64,000 nt of DNA from an uncultured Alphaproteobacteria bacterium (GCA_944392535.1 CALXWY010000003.1:124001-188000), one strand, 5' to 3'. Shown: positions 18,272 to 27,051, numbered from the stretch's first letter. The notes: generated from the letters alone by a model not told the origin. A program made the numbers and translations.

Positions 18272-18751
18272 ATGGCAACTGTTATCAGATTGGCGCGTTT
18301 CGGTGCAAAAAAGCGTCCGTATTATCATGTCGTGGTTACAGATTCACGCAATGCGCGTAATTCTGGGAATATTTTGGCAACTGTGGGAAAATATAACCCG
18401 ATGTTACCACGCGATAATGAAAATCGTGTTGTGTTGAATGTTGATGAGGTCAAGTCTTGGTTGGCCAAGGGTGCCAAACCATCAGATCGTGTATATCGCT
18501 TTTTGGCGAATGCCGGATTGGTTGCAGCGCGCGTTGTCCCGAACCAAACGAAAAAGAATCAACAGTCTGAAAAGACATTGATGAAAATCAAAGATAAACA
18601 AGAAAAATTGGCAAAAATAGCCGAAGAAAAAGCAGCCGCCGAAGCAGCCGCCAAGGCCGCCGCCGAAGCGCCAGCCGAAGAATCAGCGCCGGCCGCAGAA
18701 GATGCGCCAGCCGAAGCGCCGGCCGAAGAATCTGCGCCAGTTGCGGAATAA
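18272..18751 (+). CDS. rpsP: 30S ribosomal protein S16 with long acidic tail
   Basis: The first ~85 residues are ordinary S16 (VIRLARFGAKKRPYYHVVV, GKYNP, VKSWLAKGAKPSDRV), a small-subunit assembly protein. Total length is 159, nearly double the usual. The extra C-terminal part is a Lys-rich helix followed by repeated Ala-Pro-Glu units (APAEESAPAAED and variants). Leads the operon that contains rimM, trmD and rplS. Confidence 0.95.
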   Translation: MATVIRLARFGAKKRPYYHVVVTDSRNARNSGNILATVGKYNPMLPRDNENRVVLNVDEVKSWLAKGAKPSDRVYRFLANAGLVAARVVPNQTKKNQQSEKTLMKIKDKQEKLAKIAEEKAAAEAAAKAAAEAPAEESAPAAEDAPAEAPAEESAPVAE

Positions 18752-18760
18752 TTTTGCGTA

Positions 18761-18788
18761 TGCCCGGGGGTAACCCGGGCATGGTTTT
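18761..18788 (+). terminator. Hairpin after rpsP, possible partial terminator
   Basis: TGCCCGGG pairs with CCCGGGCA around a five-base loop, followed only by GGTTTT. It may attenuate transcription between rpsP and the rest of the operon or act in mRNA processing. Confidence 0.5.
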
Positions 18789-18813
18789 CTGTTGAATAAA
18801 GGATTGTGTCAAT

Positions 18814-19002
18814 ATGCCAAAATGTCCGGTGAATCCTGATATAGAATGTGAATATTCTTTTCGTGCGTGGGAATGTCGTCGTCAAATTGATTTTGCCGCC
18901 GCGCGTAATTATGAATACTATATTTATGAAAATTACGATTGCCCTGCTATGCCGGAATATTGCAGTCGTTTGTACAAATTAAAGAAACAGCAGCAGAGAT
19001 AG
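18814..19002 (+). CDS. Small Cys-containing protein in the rpsP operon
   Basis: 62 residues with five Cys, many aromatic residues (YEYYIYENYDCP) and a basic C-terminus. No recognised family. An AAGGA sequence lies upstream and the following ORF begins directly after its stop. Its position between rpsP and rimM, where bacteria usually have no gene, is notable. Coding status is inferred from spacing, codon use and ribosome site. Confidence 0.5.
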   Translation: MPKCPVNPDIECEYSFRAWECRRQIDFAAARNYEYYIYENYDCPAMPEYCSRLYKLKKQQQR

Positions 19003-19179
19003 ATGATGCAAAAAAATAACAATCTTTGTTCATATGATATACTCGGTTCGTTGGCGTGTGATATGATATATCGTGACCAAGAACTGTATCGGCAAATGGA
19101 TGTGCAATTGAAGTCAGGGGCAAAAATAAATATGTTTTTCAGTGCGGATTTATGCGCATGCGCGTGCAATCCGGAATAG
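19003..19179 (+). CDS. Tiny Cys-rich ORF in the rpsP operon
   Basis: 58 codons starting at the ATG that immediately follows the previous stop (TAGATGATG). The peptide has two Cys in its first third and ends with a Cys cluster, CACAC. No family recognised and the coding status is less certain than for its neighbours. Back-to-back stop and start with the preceding ORF argues for coupled translation. Confidence 0.4.
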   Translation: MMQKNNNLCSYDILGSLACDMIYRDQELYRQMDVQLKSGAKINMFFSADLCACACNPE

Positions 19180-19237
19180 TGTTCGCGGTATACAGAACAT
19201 TTGATACGTAATTTGCGAAACTGTAAGAATCATTCAA

Positions 19238-19702
19238 ATGGACGATAATAAAAAAATCTTGGTTGGTAAAATTGTCGCACCTCAGGGAATCCGTGGCGAG
19301 TTGCGCGTGAATACATATACAGCAAATCCAACAGATATGCGCGATTTGCGTGTCATGTCGTCGCATTTTGCCGATGGTGCATTCCATTTTGTGCGCGTGG
19401 TTCCATCGTCGTCGGTTATCATTGCGCGCGTTGATGGTGTAAATGATCGGAATGCGGCTGAATCATTGCGTGGTACAGAATTGTTTATAAATCGTGATGA
19501 TTTACCACAACTTGGTCCGGGGGAATATTACCAGGCGGATTTGGTTGGTATGCGGGTCATGCGAAATGGCGCGCAAATCGGTGTGGTGGATAATGTACAA
19601 AACTATGGTGGCGGTGATATCCTGGAACTGGATAGTGGTGATTTGATTGCGTTTAACAGTGTTGATGTAGATACAGAAAATAAAACAATTTATATTCGGT
19701 GA
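19238..19702 (+). CDS. rimM: 16S rRNA processing protein RimM
   Basis: 154 residues: the N-terminal RimM beta-barrel (KIVAPQGIRGELRV) and C-terminal PRC-barrel (YYQADLVGMRVM), needed for 30S head maturation. Between rpsP and trmD, as in the canonical operon. The next ORF begins within its stop codon (TGATG). Confidence 0.93.
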   Translation: MDDNKKILVGKIVAPQGIRGELRVNTYTANPTDMRDLRVMSSHFADGAFHFVRVVPSSSVIIARVDGVNDRNAAESLRGTELFINRDDLPQLGPGEYYQADLVGMRVMRNGAQIGVVDNVQNYGGGDILELDSGDLIAFNSVDVDTENKTIYIR

Positions 19703-20085
19703 TGAATATGAAACAGAAAATGCAAGGTTTGCCAAGAACTTTTATATCGGAATCCGAGAATTTTATTTATGCGTATATTCCGAAATTGCCGGTTGTTTGC
19801 AAGGATGGCAGACGATATGCGTCGTGCGTATTTGTGTGCCCACAGTTTATGAATTATGATGTGGATAAATATGGACGGCGGATTATTCCGAATTATGCGG
19901 TTTGTCCGTATGCCACCGAATTGACGGGACGTCCGGGCCAATGCGATGGCAAACGTGTTTGTTTGAATGGCGAAATTATAAGTGCGCTGTACAGATATAA
20001 TCCTGTGAAACAAATAGGTGTTCCGGTACATGAATGGCAAATGATTAAGGCGGATTTAGCAAAAAGGAATCAAAATGGCAGATAA
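19702..20085 (+). CDS. Cys-containing protein inserted between rimM and trmD
   Basis: 127 residues from the ATG that overlaps the rimM stop by one base; two further ATGs lie within six codons. Six Cys are arranged as VCKDGRRYASCVFVC and later C-x(14)-C-x(5)-C, suggestive of metal binding. No family recognised. The stop lies inside the next ORF, whose ATG overlaps by 11 bases, so the pair is translationally coupled. Confidence 0.6.
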   Translation: MNMKQKMQGLPRTFISESENFIYAYIPKLPVVCKDGRRYASCVFVCPQFMNYDVDKYGRRIIPNYAVCPYATELTGRPGQCDGKRVCLNGEIISALYRYNPVKQIGVPVHEWQMIKADLAKRNQNGR

Positions 20086-20341
20086 AAAATCAGGTATTCA
20101 AGTGTTTTTCAAATTTGGTGATTATGGTTATAATGATTTGGTCGCAACGTGCGGCGATGATGCAGCGTGCCCGATATTTAGTTTGTTGGATGCGTGTAAA
20201 ACACACTATACAACATATCGGCACATTCCAGGTAAATTGCGCGCTGTCAGTGTCGCGGCGCTGAAAGATAAAGACGCAACAAACAGCATGATAAATTTAT
20301 CTGAATACTTATGCACAAAATGCAAAAATCGGATTCGTTAA
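20075..20341 (+). CDS. Small Cys-containing protein before trmD
   Basis: 88 residues with five Cys, including a C-terminal CTKC and the internal TCGDDAACP. Starts inside the previous ORF and ends one base before the trmD start. No recognised domain. The conserved-looking spacing in this operon suggests a real protein, perhaps acting with the preceding one. Confidence 0.6.
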   Translation: MADKKSGIQVFFKFGDYGYNDLVATCGDDAACPIFSLLDACKTHYTTYRHIPGKLRAVSVAALKDKDATNSMINLSEYLCTKCKNRIR

Positions 20342-20342
20342 A

Positions 20343-21029
20343 ATGCACTTTAATATACTGACCATTTTTCCAGAAATGTTTCCGGGCACGTTGGGCGGCG
20401 GGGTTGTTGGTCGCGCTTTGTCTAATGGAACATGGTCATATGATGCAATAAATATTCGTGACTTTGCGCATGATAATTACGGCAGTGTTGATGATGAACA
20501 ATTTGGCGGTGGTGTTGGCCAGGTTATGCGCCCCGACGTACTGGGTGATGCAATAGATTCAATTAAAAATCGTGGCAAAATTATATATTTTTCACCGCGT
20601 GGACCGCAACTGACGCAAAAAAAAGTACGCGAATTTGCCGCCGATAAAAATGCGAATTATACATTACTGTGTGGACGGTACGAAGGAATTGATCAACGAA
20701 TCATTGATGAATATGATATAATGGAATTGTCTGTTGGCGATTACATACTGTCGGGCGGCGAAATCGCCGCGCAAGTTTTTATTGACAGTGTCGTTCGCGT
20801 GATGGATAATGTGCTGGGCGGTGGCGCAGATGCCACGCGTAATGAAAGTTTTGAAATCGGGGGGTTGGAATGGCCGTTGTATACCCGCCCGTCGGCATGG
20901 CGTGGACGTAATGTCCCAGAAGTCCTGCTGTCCGGTCACCACGGCAATATTGAACGGTGGCGGAAACAACAATCGGACGAAATAACAAAACAACGTCGTC
21001 CGGATTTAATAAAGGAAAATGAAAAATGA
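20343..21029 (+). CDS. trmD: tRNA (guanine37-N1)-methyltransferase TrmD
   Basis: A 228-residue SPOUT-class methyltransferase that makes m1G37 and prevents +1 frameshifting. Family blocks: [37 protein letters not shown] and the knot region [11 protein letters not shown]. Its last four bases overlap the rplS start (ATGA). Confidence 0.96.
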   Translation: MHFNILTIFPEMFPGTLGGGVVGRALSNGTWSYDAINIRDFAHDNYGSVDDEQFGGGVGQVMRPDVLGDAIDSIKNRGKIIYFSPRGPQLTQKKVREFAADKNANYTLLCGRYEGIDQRIIDEYDIMELSVGDYILSGGEIAAQVFIDSVVRVMDNVLGGGADATRNESFEIGGLEWPLYTRPSAWRGRNVPEVLLSGHHGNIERWRKQQSDEITKQRRPDLIKENEK

Positions 21030-21421
21030 GCATTATTAAAAAAATTGAACAGGCGCAAGTTGAAAAATTGCGTGGCGATAAAAAAATCCCTGCTTTCAAG
21101 TCTGGGGATACTGTCAAGGTGCATGTCCGCATCAAAGATGGTGATAAATTCCGTATCCAGGTTTTTGAAGGTGTCGTAATCGCACGCGATGGTGGCAATG
21201 GCAATAATGCGTCGTTCACAGTACGTCGTGAATCATATGGCGTCGGTGTAGAACGCAAGTTCCCACTGTACAGCCCGGCGATTGCCAAAATTGAAAAAGT
21301 GCGCACCGGTAAGGTACGTCGTGCAAAATTGTTCTTCTTGCGCGGATTGTCCGGCAAAAAGGCGCGCATCGTAGAAGATTTGTCTGCGGTGGCGGCGGAT
21401 AAAGCAGCAGAAGCAAAATAA
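21026..21421 (+). CDS. rplS: 50S ribosomal protein L19
   Basis: 131 residues with the L19 core ([27 protein letters not shown] region, [25 protein letters not shown]) plus a short Ala-rich tail. Located at the 30S-50S interface. Overlaps trmD by four bases and closes the conserved part of the operon. Confidence 0.96.
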   Translation: MSIIKKIEQAQVEKLRGDKKIPAFKSGDTVKVHVRIKDGDKFRIQVFEGVVIARDGGNGNNASFTVRRESYGVGVERKFPLYSPAIAKIEKVRTGKVRRAKLFFLRGLSGKKARIVEDLSAVAADKAAEAK

Positions 21422-21444
21422 TGTAAAATCAGGGGGCGGAAAAA

Positions 21445-21798
21445 ATGCGATTCTTTGGAATTTTATTTTTGATGCCCCTGGTTTCTTTGTTGCCGGTTCA
21501 TGCAAATGCGTATGTTAATCGTAATAATGCGGTTGTTCGCGTTATGGACAAGGCGGCGGGAAAAGTTCAAACAGTTAATATCCCCGTCGGGCAAAGTGCA
21601 CAAATAGACAAGTTGGGGATAACAATTCGTGCATGTAAACAGTCTGATCCGTTTGATGCCCAAGATTTTTTCGCATTCATAGAAATTTCAAAATTGGATG
21701 AAGGATTGATATTCAGTAATTGGATGACCGCAAATGAGCCAGGCGATAATCCATTACAAAACGCTGACTATGATGTTTGGTTGGTCAAATGTGAATAA
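21445..21798 (+). CDS. DUF2155-family periplasmic protein
   Basis: 117 residues: signal peptide to about residue 22 (ending HANA), then the DUF2155 pattern (MDKAAGKVQTVNIPVGQ, a Cys pair, IFSNWMTANEP and a C-terminal YDVWLVKC). This family is characteristic of Alphaproteobacteria; its function is unknown. Starts 23 bp after rplS with a GGGGG site. Confidence 0.8.
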   Translation: MRFFGILFLMPLVSLLPVHANAYVNRNNAVVRVMDKAAGKVQTVNIPVGQSAQIDKLGITIRACKQSDPFDAQDFFAFIEISKLDEGLIFSNWMTANEPGDNPLQNADYDVWLVKCE

Positions 21799-21824
21799 TT
21801 GTGTAATACAGGGGGATTCGCACA

Positions 21825-22130
21825 ATGAAAGTTATAAAAAAATACTTAAAGTTCATCATTGGAATTGCCGTGTTATTGGTGGTAATTGTGGTGTTTATGT
21901 TGGTAATGCAAACCAGTGATTTAGAAAATGGGAATTTGAAAAAATGGCGCGCCGCAGATTTAGATGCACGTATGGCGGCGGCGCAAATTCTGTCCGCATC
22001 AGACGAAAATCTTGAACTGTTGGTACAATGTGTTGATAAAATGGCCAGTTTGCCAGATTCTGGGGAAATGGCGGTGCGTGATGCAATGTCTTTGTGCTAT
22101 ACCGGAATTCAATTAAAGGCCAATAATTAA
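21825..22130 (+). CDS. Small single-pass membrane protein, unknown
   Basis: 101 residues: basic N-terminus, one membrane helix (about 8-30, IIGIAVLLVVIVVFMLVM), then a soluble helical tail with two Cys. No recognised family. Lies between DUF2155 and the DUF1460-like lipoprotein with short gaps, so likely co-transcribed. Confidence 0.6.
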   Translation: MKVIKKYLKFIIGIAVLLVVIVVFMLVMQTSDLENGNLKKWRAADLDARMAAAQILSASDENLELLVQCVDKMASLPDSGEMAVRDAMSLCYTGIQLKANN

Positions 22131-22135
22131 AACAT

Positions 22136-22825
22136 ATGAAACGTTTGGCGATTATTCTTGTTTTATTGTCGGGATGTGCCGGTAATAACGCCGAATATAT
22201 CGGTCAAGAATACGTCGGTGCGAAATACCAGGCGGATGCACTGGGCGAAGCCGTGGCCCCAGATACAGATCCCTTGATACGTACAGATTCGTTTGATTGT
22301 GTGACGTTCGTGGAAACTGTGTTGGCCAACGGAAATCGGGAAAAATTAAATAAAATCAGATACAAAAACGGAAATATTGATTTTCTGAATCGTAATCATT
22401 TTATTGAAACAGATTGGTTGAAAAATAACAGCGATTTAGTGGAAAATGTCAGTTCTGAATACGCCCCGACAAAAAATCGTCATGTTATAATTGATAAACA
22501 AAATTGGTTGCGTGTTGTACATAATCTTGAATCAGATTTTGCCCCGCAATTTGCAGATTTAGAATATATTCCGTATGAATATGTGTCTGGGGTACACGTA
22601 TCGGAACCAATGATTGTATTATTTATTTCTGGTAAATCAGAAAAAAGTGATAAAATAGGTACTGATTTAGCGGTTGGGCATATGGGGTTCTTGTTGCCAG
22701 ATGGCGTATTACGTCATGCGTCGTCACAGTATGGATGTGTAATGGACACCGATTTTTACGAATATGCATCAAAGCGTATGGAAAACAAAAATAATATCGG
22801 AATAATGTTGGTGAAAATAAAATGA
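22136..22825 (+). CDS. DUF1460 / NlpC-P60-like lipoprotein amidase
   Basis: 229 residues. The lipobox LLSGC near residue 14 predicts a lipid-anchored envelope protein. The catalytic-type DCVTFVE (Cys about residue 55), the following RNHFIETDW block and VGHMGFLLPDG (His) match the DUF1460 family, related to N-acetylmuramoyl-L-alanine amidases and muropeptide peptidases. Probable role: trimming cell-wall peptides. Its stop overlaps the tsaD start by four bases. Confidence 0.75.
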   Translation: MKRLAIILVLLSGCAGNNAEYIGQEYVGAKYQADALGEAVAPDTDPLIRTDSFDCVTFVETVLANGNREKLNKIRYKNGNIDFLNRNHFIETDWLKNNSDLVENVSSEYAPTKNRHVIIDKQNWLRVVHNLESDFAPQFADLEYIPYEYVSGVHVSEPMIVLFISGKSEKSDKIGTDLAVGHMGFLLPDGVLRHASSQYGCVMDTDFYEYASKRMENKNNIGIMLVKIK

Positions 22826-23946
22826 ATGATGAAAATATAATTCGTATGGATATGGGACAATCAATTGGGGCCGAACATGATTCTGGGCGACCGATTGTTT
22901 GTATGGGGATTGAATCGTCGTGTGATGAAACCAGTGCAGCAATTGTTGATTCGCATAAAAATATTTTATCGCATATTATATATTCACAAATCCCAGAACA
23001 CCAGAAATATGGCGGGGTTGTGCCAGAATTGGCGGCGCGTGCGCATATATTGGCAATTGATGACGTTATTCGCAGAACACTGGATGCGGCAAATATGAAA
23101 ATATCAGATGTGGACGTTATCGCGGCAACCGCTGGTCCGGGGTTAATTGGCGGTGTGTTGGTTGGTTGGATGGCGGCGGTTGGTATTGCACAATCAATGG
23201 GTAAACCGTTGATTGCGGTTAATCATCTGGAAGGTCATGCCTTGGTTCCACGTTTGCGTGCATCGGCGGCCAGTGGCGCCGATGTTGCCGTTGATGTTCA
23301 ATTTCCATACTTGCTGATGTTGGCATCGGGTGGCCATTGCCAGATTCTGTTGGTGCGCGGTGTTGGTGAATACGAAATGATTGGGCAAACACTGGATGAC
23401 AGTGCGGGCGAAGCGTTTGACAAAGTTGCCAAGATGTTGGGCTTGGGATATCCTGGCGGACCAGTCGTTGATAAACGGGCCGCAATGGGTAATCCGCATG
23501 CATTTAATTTTCCACGACCATTGTGTGATAAACCAGGATGCGATTTTTCGTTCAGTGGAATCAAAACGGCCGCGCGGACGTTCCTGGGGCGGGCGGCGGT
23601 GCCCTGTTCTGACGAGTTTATAAATGATTTTTGTGCGTCGTTCCAGGCTGCGGTCGTAGATTGTATTATTAATCGTTTGGGGAATGCGTTGCGTGACGAA
23701 CGCGTTGTGGCGGCGGCGCCACGTACGTTGGTCGTCGCCGGTGGTGTGGCGAAAAATTCGGCTGTTCGTTCCGGAATGGAAGAACTGGCCACCCGGCATA
23801 ACATGATTTTTGCGGCCCCGCCGATGAATTTGTGTACTGATAATGGCGCAATGATTGCCTGGGCTGGGTTGGAAAATTATAAAATTGGCAATGTCGTAAC
23901 GGAACCTGTGGCGCCCCGCCCGCGTTGGCCATTGACAGAATTGTAA
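22822..23946 (+). CDS. tsaD: tRNA t6A synthesis protein TsaD
   Basis: A 374-residue ASKHA-fold protein that transfers the threonylcarbamoyl group to A37 of ANN-decoding tRNAs. Motifs: GIESSCDETSAAIV, NHLEGH (iron ligands), ASGGHCQI, SFSGIKTA and the C-terminal CTDNGAM. An extra ~25-residue N-terminal segment precedes the fold, so a later start is possible. The ATG overlaps the previous stop. tsaB lies 33 kb away with rimI. Confidence 0.96.
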   Translation: MNDENIIRMDMGQSIGAEHDSGRPIVCMGIESSCDETSAAIVDSHKNILSHIIYSQIPEHQKYGGVVPELAARAHILAIDDVIRRTLDAANMKISDVDVIAATAGPGLIGGVLVGWMAAVGIAQSMGKPLIAVNHLEGHALVPRLRASAASGADVAVDVQFPYLLMLASGGHCQILLVRGVGEYEMIGQTLDDSAGEAFDKVAKMLGLGYPGGPVVDKRAAMGNPHAFNFPRPLCDKPGCDFSFSGIKTAARTFLGRAAVPCSDEFINDFCASFQAAVVDCIINRLGNALRDERVVAAAPRTLVVAGGVAKNSAVRSGMEELATRHNMIFAAPPMNLCTDNGAMIAWAGLENYKIGNVVTEPVAPRPRWPLTEL

Positions 23947-23967
23947 ATATAAAAACTGGTGAAGCAA

Positions 23968-24543
23968 ATGTCACGTACAATGCAAGACAAAATAAATGCG
24001 TATGATGCCGCCACGCGTGTATTAGAACACCAGGTTGATTTTATGCGTACGCCGCCAGAATTCAAACCGCTGTACAATATGTCGGATACTGTTCGTAAAT
24101 TTCGTTCGGCGTTTTTAATCCCGGATTTGCGTAATGCGGTGCTGGCGAAAAAATATGAACGCGAACGTATTAATGCGGGGCGATTTTCTGCGGGATTTTG
24201 CGGCATTGCCAGTTATACGTGGGCGCATTTGTTTCGGATGCCAAATGGTGATGCGTTGTGGCGGATAAAGCACTATAAAAATAATCGTACACGGTATGGA
24301 TTGTCGGATCATGTTTGGATGGAAAGTAAATTTGATGGGTCGGTGCTGGATTTGGCGTTTGACCAATCGGTTGACGAATCTGGCACATTTGTTGAAATAC
24401 CGTACGATTTGGGCGTTGATGCGGACGAATATTTTGAATTCGGTCGGGCATATAAATTTGCAGAATATTTGGGTATGAAAATAAATTTTCCAGATATTGT
24501 GCGTGAAAATATGGCATGGCACATGCGTGCGGGACGTGATTAA
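23968..24543 (+). CDS. Putative papain-like Cys peptidase-fold protein (paralogue 1)
   Basis: 191 residues from the ATG at 23968, which has GGTGA at a good distance; a GTG nine bases earlier is also open. A Cys/His/Asp series typical of papain- or transglutaminase-like folds is visible: AGFCGIASY, then SDHVWMESK, then LDLAFDQS. It shares this pattern and its N-terminal block (NAYDAATRVLE, YNMSDTVRKFR) with the next gene. Substrate and role unknown. No signal peptide, so cytosolic. Catalytic activity is inferred from spacing only. Confidence 0.6.
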   Translation: MSRTMQDKINAYDAATRVLEHQVDFMRTPPEFKPLYNMSDTVRKFRSAFLIPDLRNAVLAKKYERERINAGRFSAGFCGIASYTWAHLFRMPNGDALWRIKHYKNNRTRYGLSDHVWMESKFDGSVLDLAFDQSVDESGTFVEIPYDLGVDADEYFEFGRAYKFAEYLGMKINFPDIVRENMAWHMRAGRD

Positions 24544-24581
24544 AATTGATATTTTTATAAATTTATGCTACAATTTCCCGC

Positions 24582-25073
24582 ATGGATGAATATATTAAAA
24601 ATTATAATGCGGCAACAAGAAAAGTTCTTGATTTGGCGCGCGAGATAGATGGCTTTGCACTGCAACAATTTGATGCAGAATATTCTTTGTATGATATTAC
24701 ATCTGTCTTGCGGCAAAAATACGCGGATGCGTCGTTTCGTAAAAAATATGTTGGTAATTTGCCGTTTCGCGGGTTTGTTCCGTATACCAAGGGATTCTGT
24801 GCATTGACGACGATTTGCATATATGAATTGTATGGTGGTGATGCAATATGGACGCCATCGGCGATTAAAATGGGGGCGTGGGAACATGCGCCGGTTGTGT
24901 TCTTGCGCGATAATATATATGAAATTGCATTTGACCCAACCGGGGACCAGTTTTCACCACTGCGTGTGCCGTACGAACTGGGGACACCGATTAATAAAAG
25001 AATGCGCGATATGAAAACGCCGAACAAGGCGCAATTTATCGCGGAAATAAAAAAAGAACTAGACAGACGTTAA
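24582..25073 (+). CDS. Putative papain-like Cys peptidase-fold protein (paralogue 2)
   Basis: 163 residues, a diverged tandem copy of the preceding gene: KNYNAATRKVLDL, SLYDITSVLRQKY, then KGFCALTTICIYELYGGDAIW (Cys), WEHAPVVF (His) and YEIAFDPTGDQF (Asp). The order C-H-D and the final FDxxxDQF resemble bacterial papain-like proteins. It ends 7 bp before xseA. Function unknown. Confidence 0.6.
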   Translation: MDEYIKNYNAATRKVLDLAREIDGFALQQFDAEYSLYDITSVLRQKYADASFRKKYVGNLPFRGFVPYTKGFCALTTICIYELYGGDAIWTPSAIKMGAWEHAPVVFLRDNIYEIAFDPTGDQFSPLRVPYELGTPINKRMRDMKTPNKAQFIAEIKKELDRR

Positions 25074-25080
25074 GATAGTT

Positions 25081-26316
25081 ATGATGGAAAAACCACAACC
25101 GTTTGTTCAACCAGATATGGTATTCAGTGTTTCTGATGCGTCGGCACTGTTAAAAAAAGTTGTTGAAACTGCGTTCCCAACAATCCGGGTGCGTGGCGAA
25201 TTGTCGCAAATTACGCGCGCAACGTCGGGGCATATGTATATGACAATCAAGGATGCAAATGCGGCAATATCTGTCATTATTTGGCGTGGAACGCCGGTTC
25301 CGTTCAAAATAGAAGATGGGATGGAGGTTATAATTACCGGACGCTTTACAACATATCCGGCACGCAGTAATTATCAAATTATTGCCAGCGAAATTGAAAT
25401 GGCGGGCGTTGGTGCCATTTTGAAAATGCTGGAAGAACGCAAGCGGAAATTGGCGGCCGAAGGGTTGTTTGATAATGCACGTAAAAAGCCACTGCCCCGC
25501 TTTCCACAGCGTATCGGAATTGTGACCAGTCCAACTGGGGCCGCATTCCAAGATATTCAAAACAGGTTGCGTGAACGTTTTCCCGTGACGATTGTTTTGT
25601 ATCCTGCCACTGTTCAGGGTACAACCGCCGCCGCCGAAGTTGCCGCCGGTATAGAATACTTTAATCGTGTTAAAAATGTAGATGTTATTATTGTGGCGCG
25701 TGGTGGCGGCGCATTGGAAGATTTGTTGCCGTTTTCCGAAGAAATTGTTGTGCGCGCGGCGGCGGCCAGCGAAATACCGCTGGTGTCGGGCGTCGGGCAT
25801 GAACCAGATTGGATGTTGATTGACTATGCGGCGGACGTGCGCGCCCCAACACCAACCGGTGCCGCGGAAATTGTTGTGCCAACAAAACTATCATTGATCC
25901 AGGAACTGGATAATTTATGGCATCGGTTGTCTGGGAATTTTGCAACACGTCTGGTAAATGCAAAATCACGCATGGAATCAATCGTCATAAAAAGTCCGCA
26001 CCAGATGGTGATGGAACGTATGCAGCGTTTGGATGATATTGCGCGAACTATGGATATAATTATAAATGGTAAAATTGTTGCCACACATCAAAAGATAACC
26101 CTTGTATCACAGTTTCCGAACATATTGGCAAACAAAATTGCGATACTGAATCAATCTGTGGCGCATATGGGACATATGTTATCGTCGCTTGGTTATAAAA
26201 ATGTTCTACAACGCGGTTATGCAATTGTGCGTGGCGCAGACAATAAAATCATCAGTCGCACTGACAGTGGTACACCGGCAACAATTGAATTTGCAGACGG
26301 CATAGTGCATTTGTAA
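25081..26316 (+). CDS. xseA: Exodeoxyribonuclease VII large subunit
   Basis: A 411-residue XseA: N-terminal OB-fold (RVRGELSQITRATSGHMYMT), catalytic domain with TSPTGAAFQD, RGGGALEDL and SGVGHEPDW, and a coiled C-terminal region. With XseB it degrades single-stranded DNA. xseB is not adjacent. The ATG at 25084 is equally possible. Confidence 0.95.
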   Translation: MMEKPQPFVQPDMVFSVSDASALLKKVVETAFPTIRVRGELSQITRATSGHMYMTIKDANAAISVIIWRGTPVPFKIEDGMEVIITGRFTTYPARSNYQIIASEIEMAGVGAILKMLEERKRKLAAEGLFDNARKKPLPRFPQRIGIVTSPTGAAFQDIQNRLRERFPVTIVLYPATVQGTTAAAEVAAGIEYFNRVKNVDVIIVARGGGALEDLLPFSEEIVVRAAAASEIPLVSGVGHEPDWMLIDYAADVRAPTPTGAAEIVVPTKLSLIQELDNLWHRLSGNFATRLVNAKSRMESIVIKSPHQMVMERMQRLDDIARTMDIIINGKIVATHQKITLVSQFPNILANKIAILNQSVAHMGHMLSSLGYKNVLQRGYAIVRGADNKIISRTDSGTPATIEFADGIVHL

Positions 26317-26324
26317 AATTCGTA

Positions 26325-26864
26325 TCAAAATTTTATACGAAATCCTAATCTGAAATTTTCAGGGTCTGCGGAAACTTCCAGTCCTTGGTATTTATCAACT
26401 AATAACCAAGTAAACAATGCGCTGACTGCTGCGCCGGCTAATACATCGTGCCAATAATGCGCCCGCGCATGTACGCGTGACCATCCGGTAACCAATGCCA
26501 TCGCATATGGAATTAAGGCAGGTTTCCAGCCATAGCGTTTGTGTACAAACATTGCGCCACTAAATACACCCGCAGAATGACCACTGGGTAAAGATTTCCA
26601 GTCGGATCCATTGGGGCGTTGTTCTATTTCCAGCATTTTTATACCTTCGGTCAGCAGTTGCGCAGCAACAATGCTTTCTGCCAGTTGGATTGTGCCATCC
26701 CAATCTTTTTCCATTACAGTCATGCCCAATGCGTATGCAGGTGCCATAACCATCATCAAATCGCCCAGTTTATTTGGGTCTGTGAATGGCCCAGCGAATG
26801 CGCTGTTGGAAAGCGTCAATGTCGCCCCAACGGAAAGTATGGCAAACGTTCTAAGTTTTGACAT
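26325..26864 (-). CDS. PAP2-family membrane phosphatase
   Basis: 179 residues with an N-terminal signal or anchor ending near NSAFA. The three PAP2 motifs are present: K-x6-RP (KMLEIEQRP), PSGH and SR-x5-H-x3-D (SRVHARAHYWHD). Such enzymes dephosphorylate lipid A, undecaprenyl pyrophosphate or phosphatidate on the periplasmic side. The ATG follows AAGGGATAGGA and sits about 20 nt after the terminator of the structured RNA at 26.9 kb, which may control it. Confidence 0.88.
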   Translation of the reverse strand: MSKLRTFAILSVGATLTLSNSAFAGPFTDPNKLGDLMMVMAPAYALGMTVMEKDWDGTIQLAESIVAAQLLTEGIKMLEIEQRPNGSDWKSLPSGHSAGVFSGAMFVHKRYGWKPALIPYAMALVTGWSRVHARAHYWHDVLAGAAVSALFTWLLVDKYQGLEVSADPENFRLGFRIKF

Positions 26865-26882
26865 AATTCCTATCCCTTGATT

Positions 26883-27045
26883 AAAAAAAAGACCACATAT
26901 TTCAGTGGTCGGGAGTTAGAACAGTCAAACATTGATGACCCCGCCGGTCTTGCGATGCGGCAGCATCCCGACCATTCGCAGTCGGGACAATATCAGCAGA
27001 ACGAATCAATGTTTTGGTGTTCTAAGCCAATCCACTAAATATGTC
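26883..27045 (-). ncRNA. Structured RNA copy D: riboswitch-like leader of the PAP2 gene
   Basis: Transcribed towards the PAP2 gene. In RNA sense: helix P1 TTAGAACA/TGTTCTAA (27018-27025 with 26916-26923), nested P2 of 10 bp (27005-27014 with 26927-26936), hairpin P3 TCCCGAC/GTCGGGA (26981-26987 with 26966-26972), a GC-rich hairpin P4, then TCCCGACC at 26907-26914, which can pair with the 3' strand of P3. A terminator GACCAC/GTGGTC (26905-26910 with 26891-26896) plus a T9 run follows, about 20 nt before the ATG. The same plan occurs at 44.6, 50.7 and 59.35 kb. An outer pairing of ACATATTT with AAATATGT also competes with the terminator. Confidence 0.7.
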
Positions 27046-27051
27046 GTTTTT

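Noticed and set aside
26883..27045. 6S RNA
   Set aside because: A long rod was considered, but there are several inner hairpins and a downstream pseudoknot strand, there is no central bubble of 6S type, and three further copies precede coding genes.
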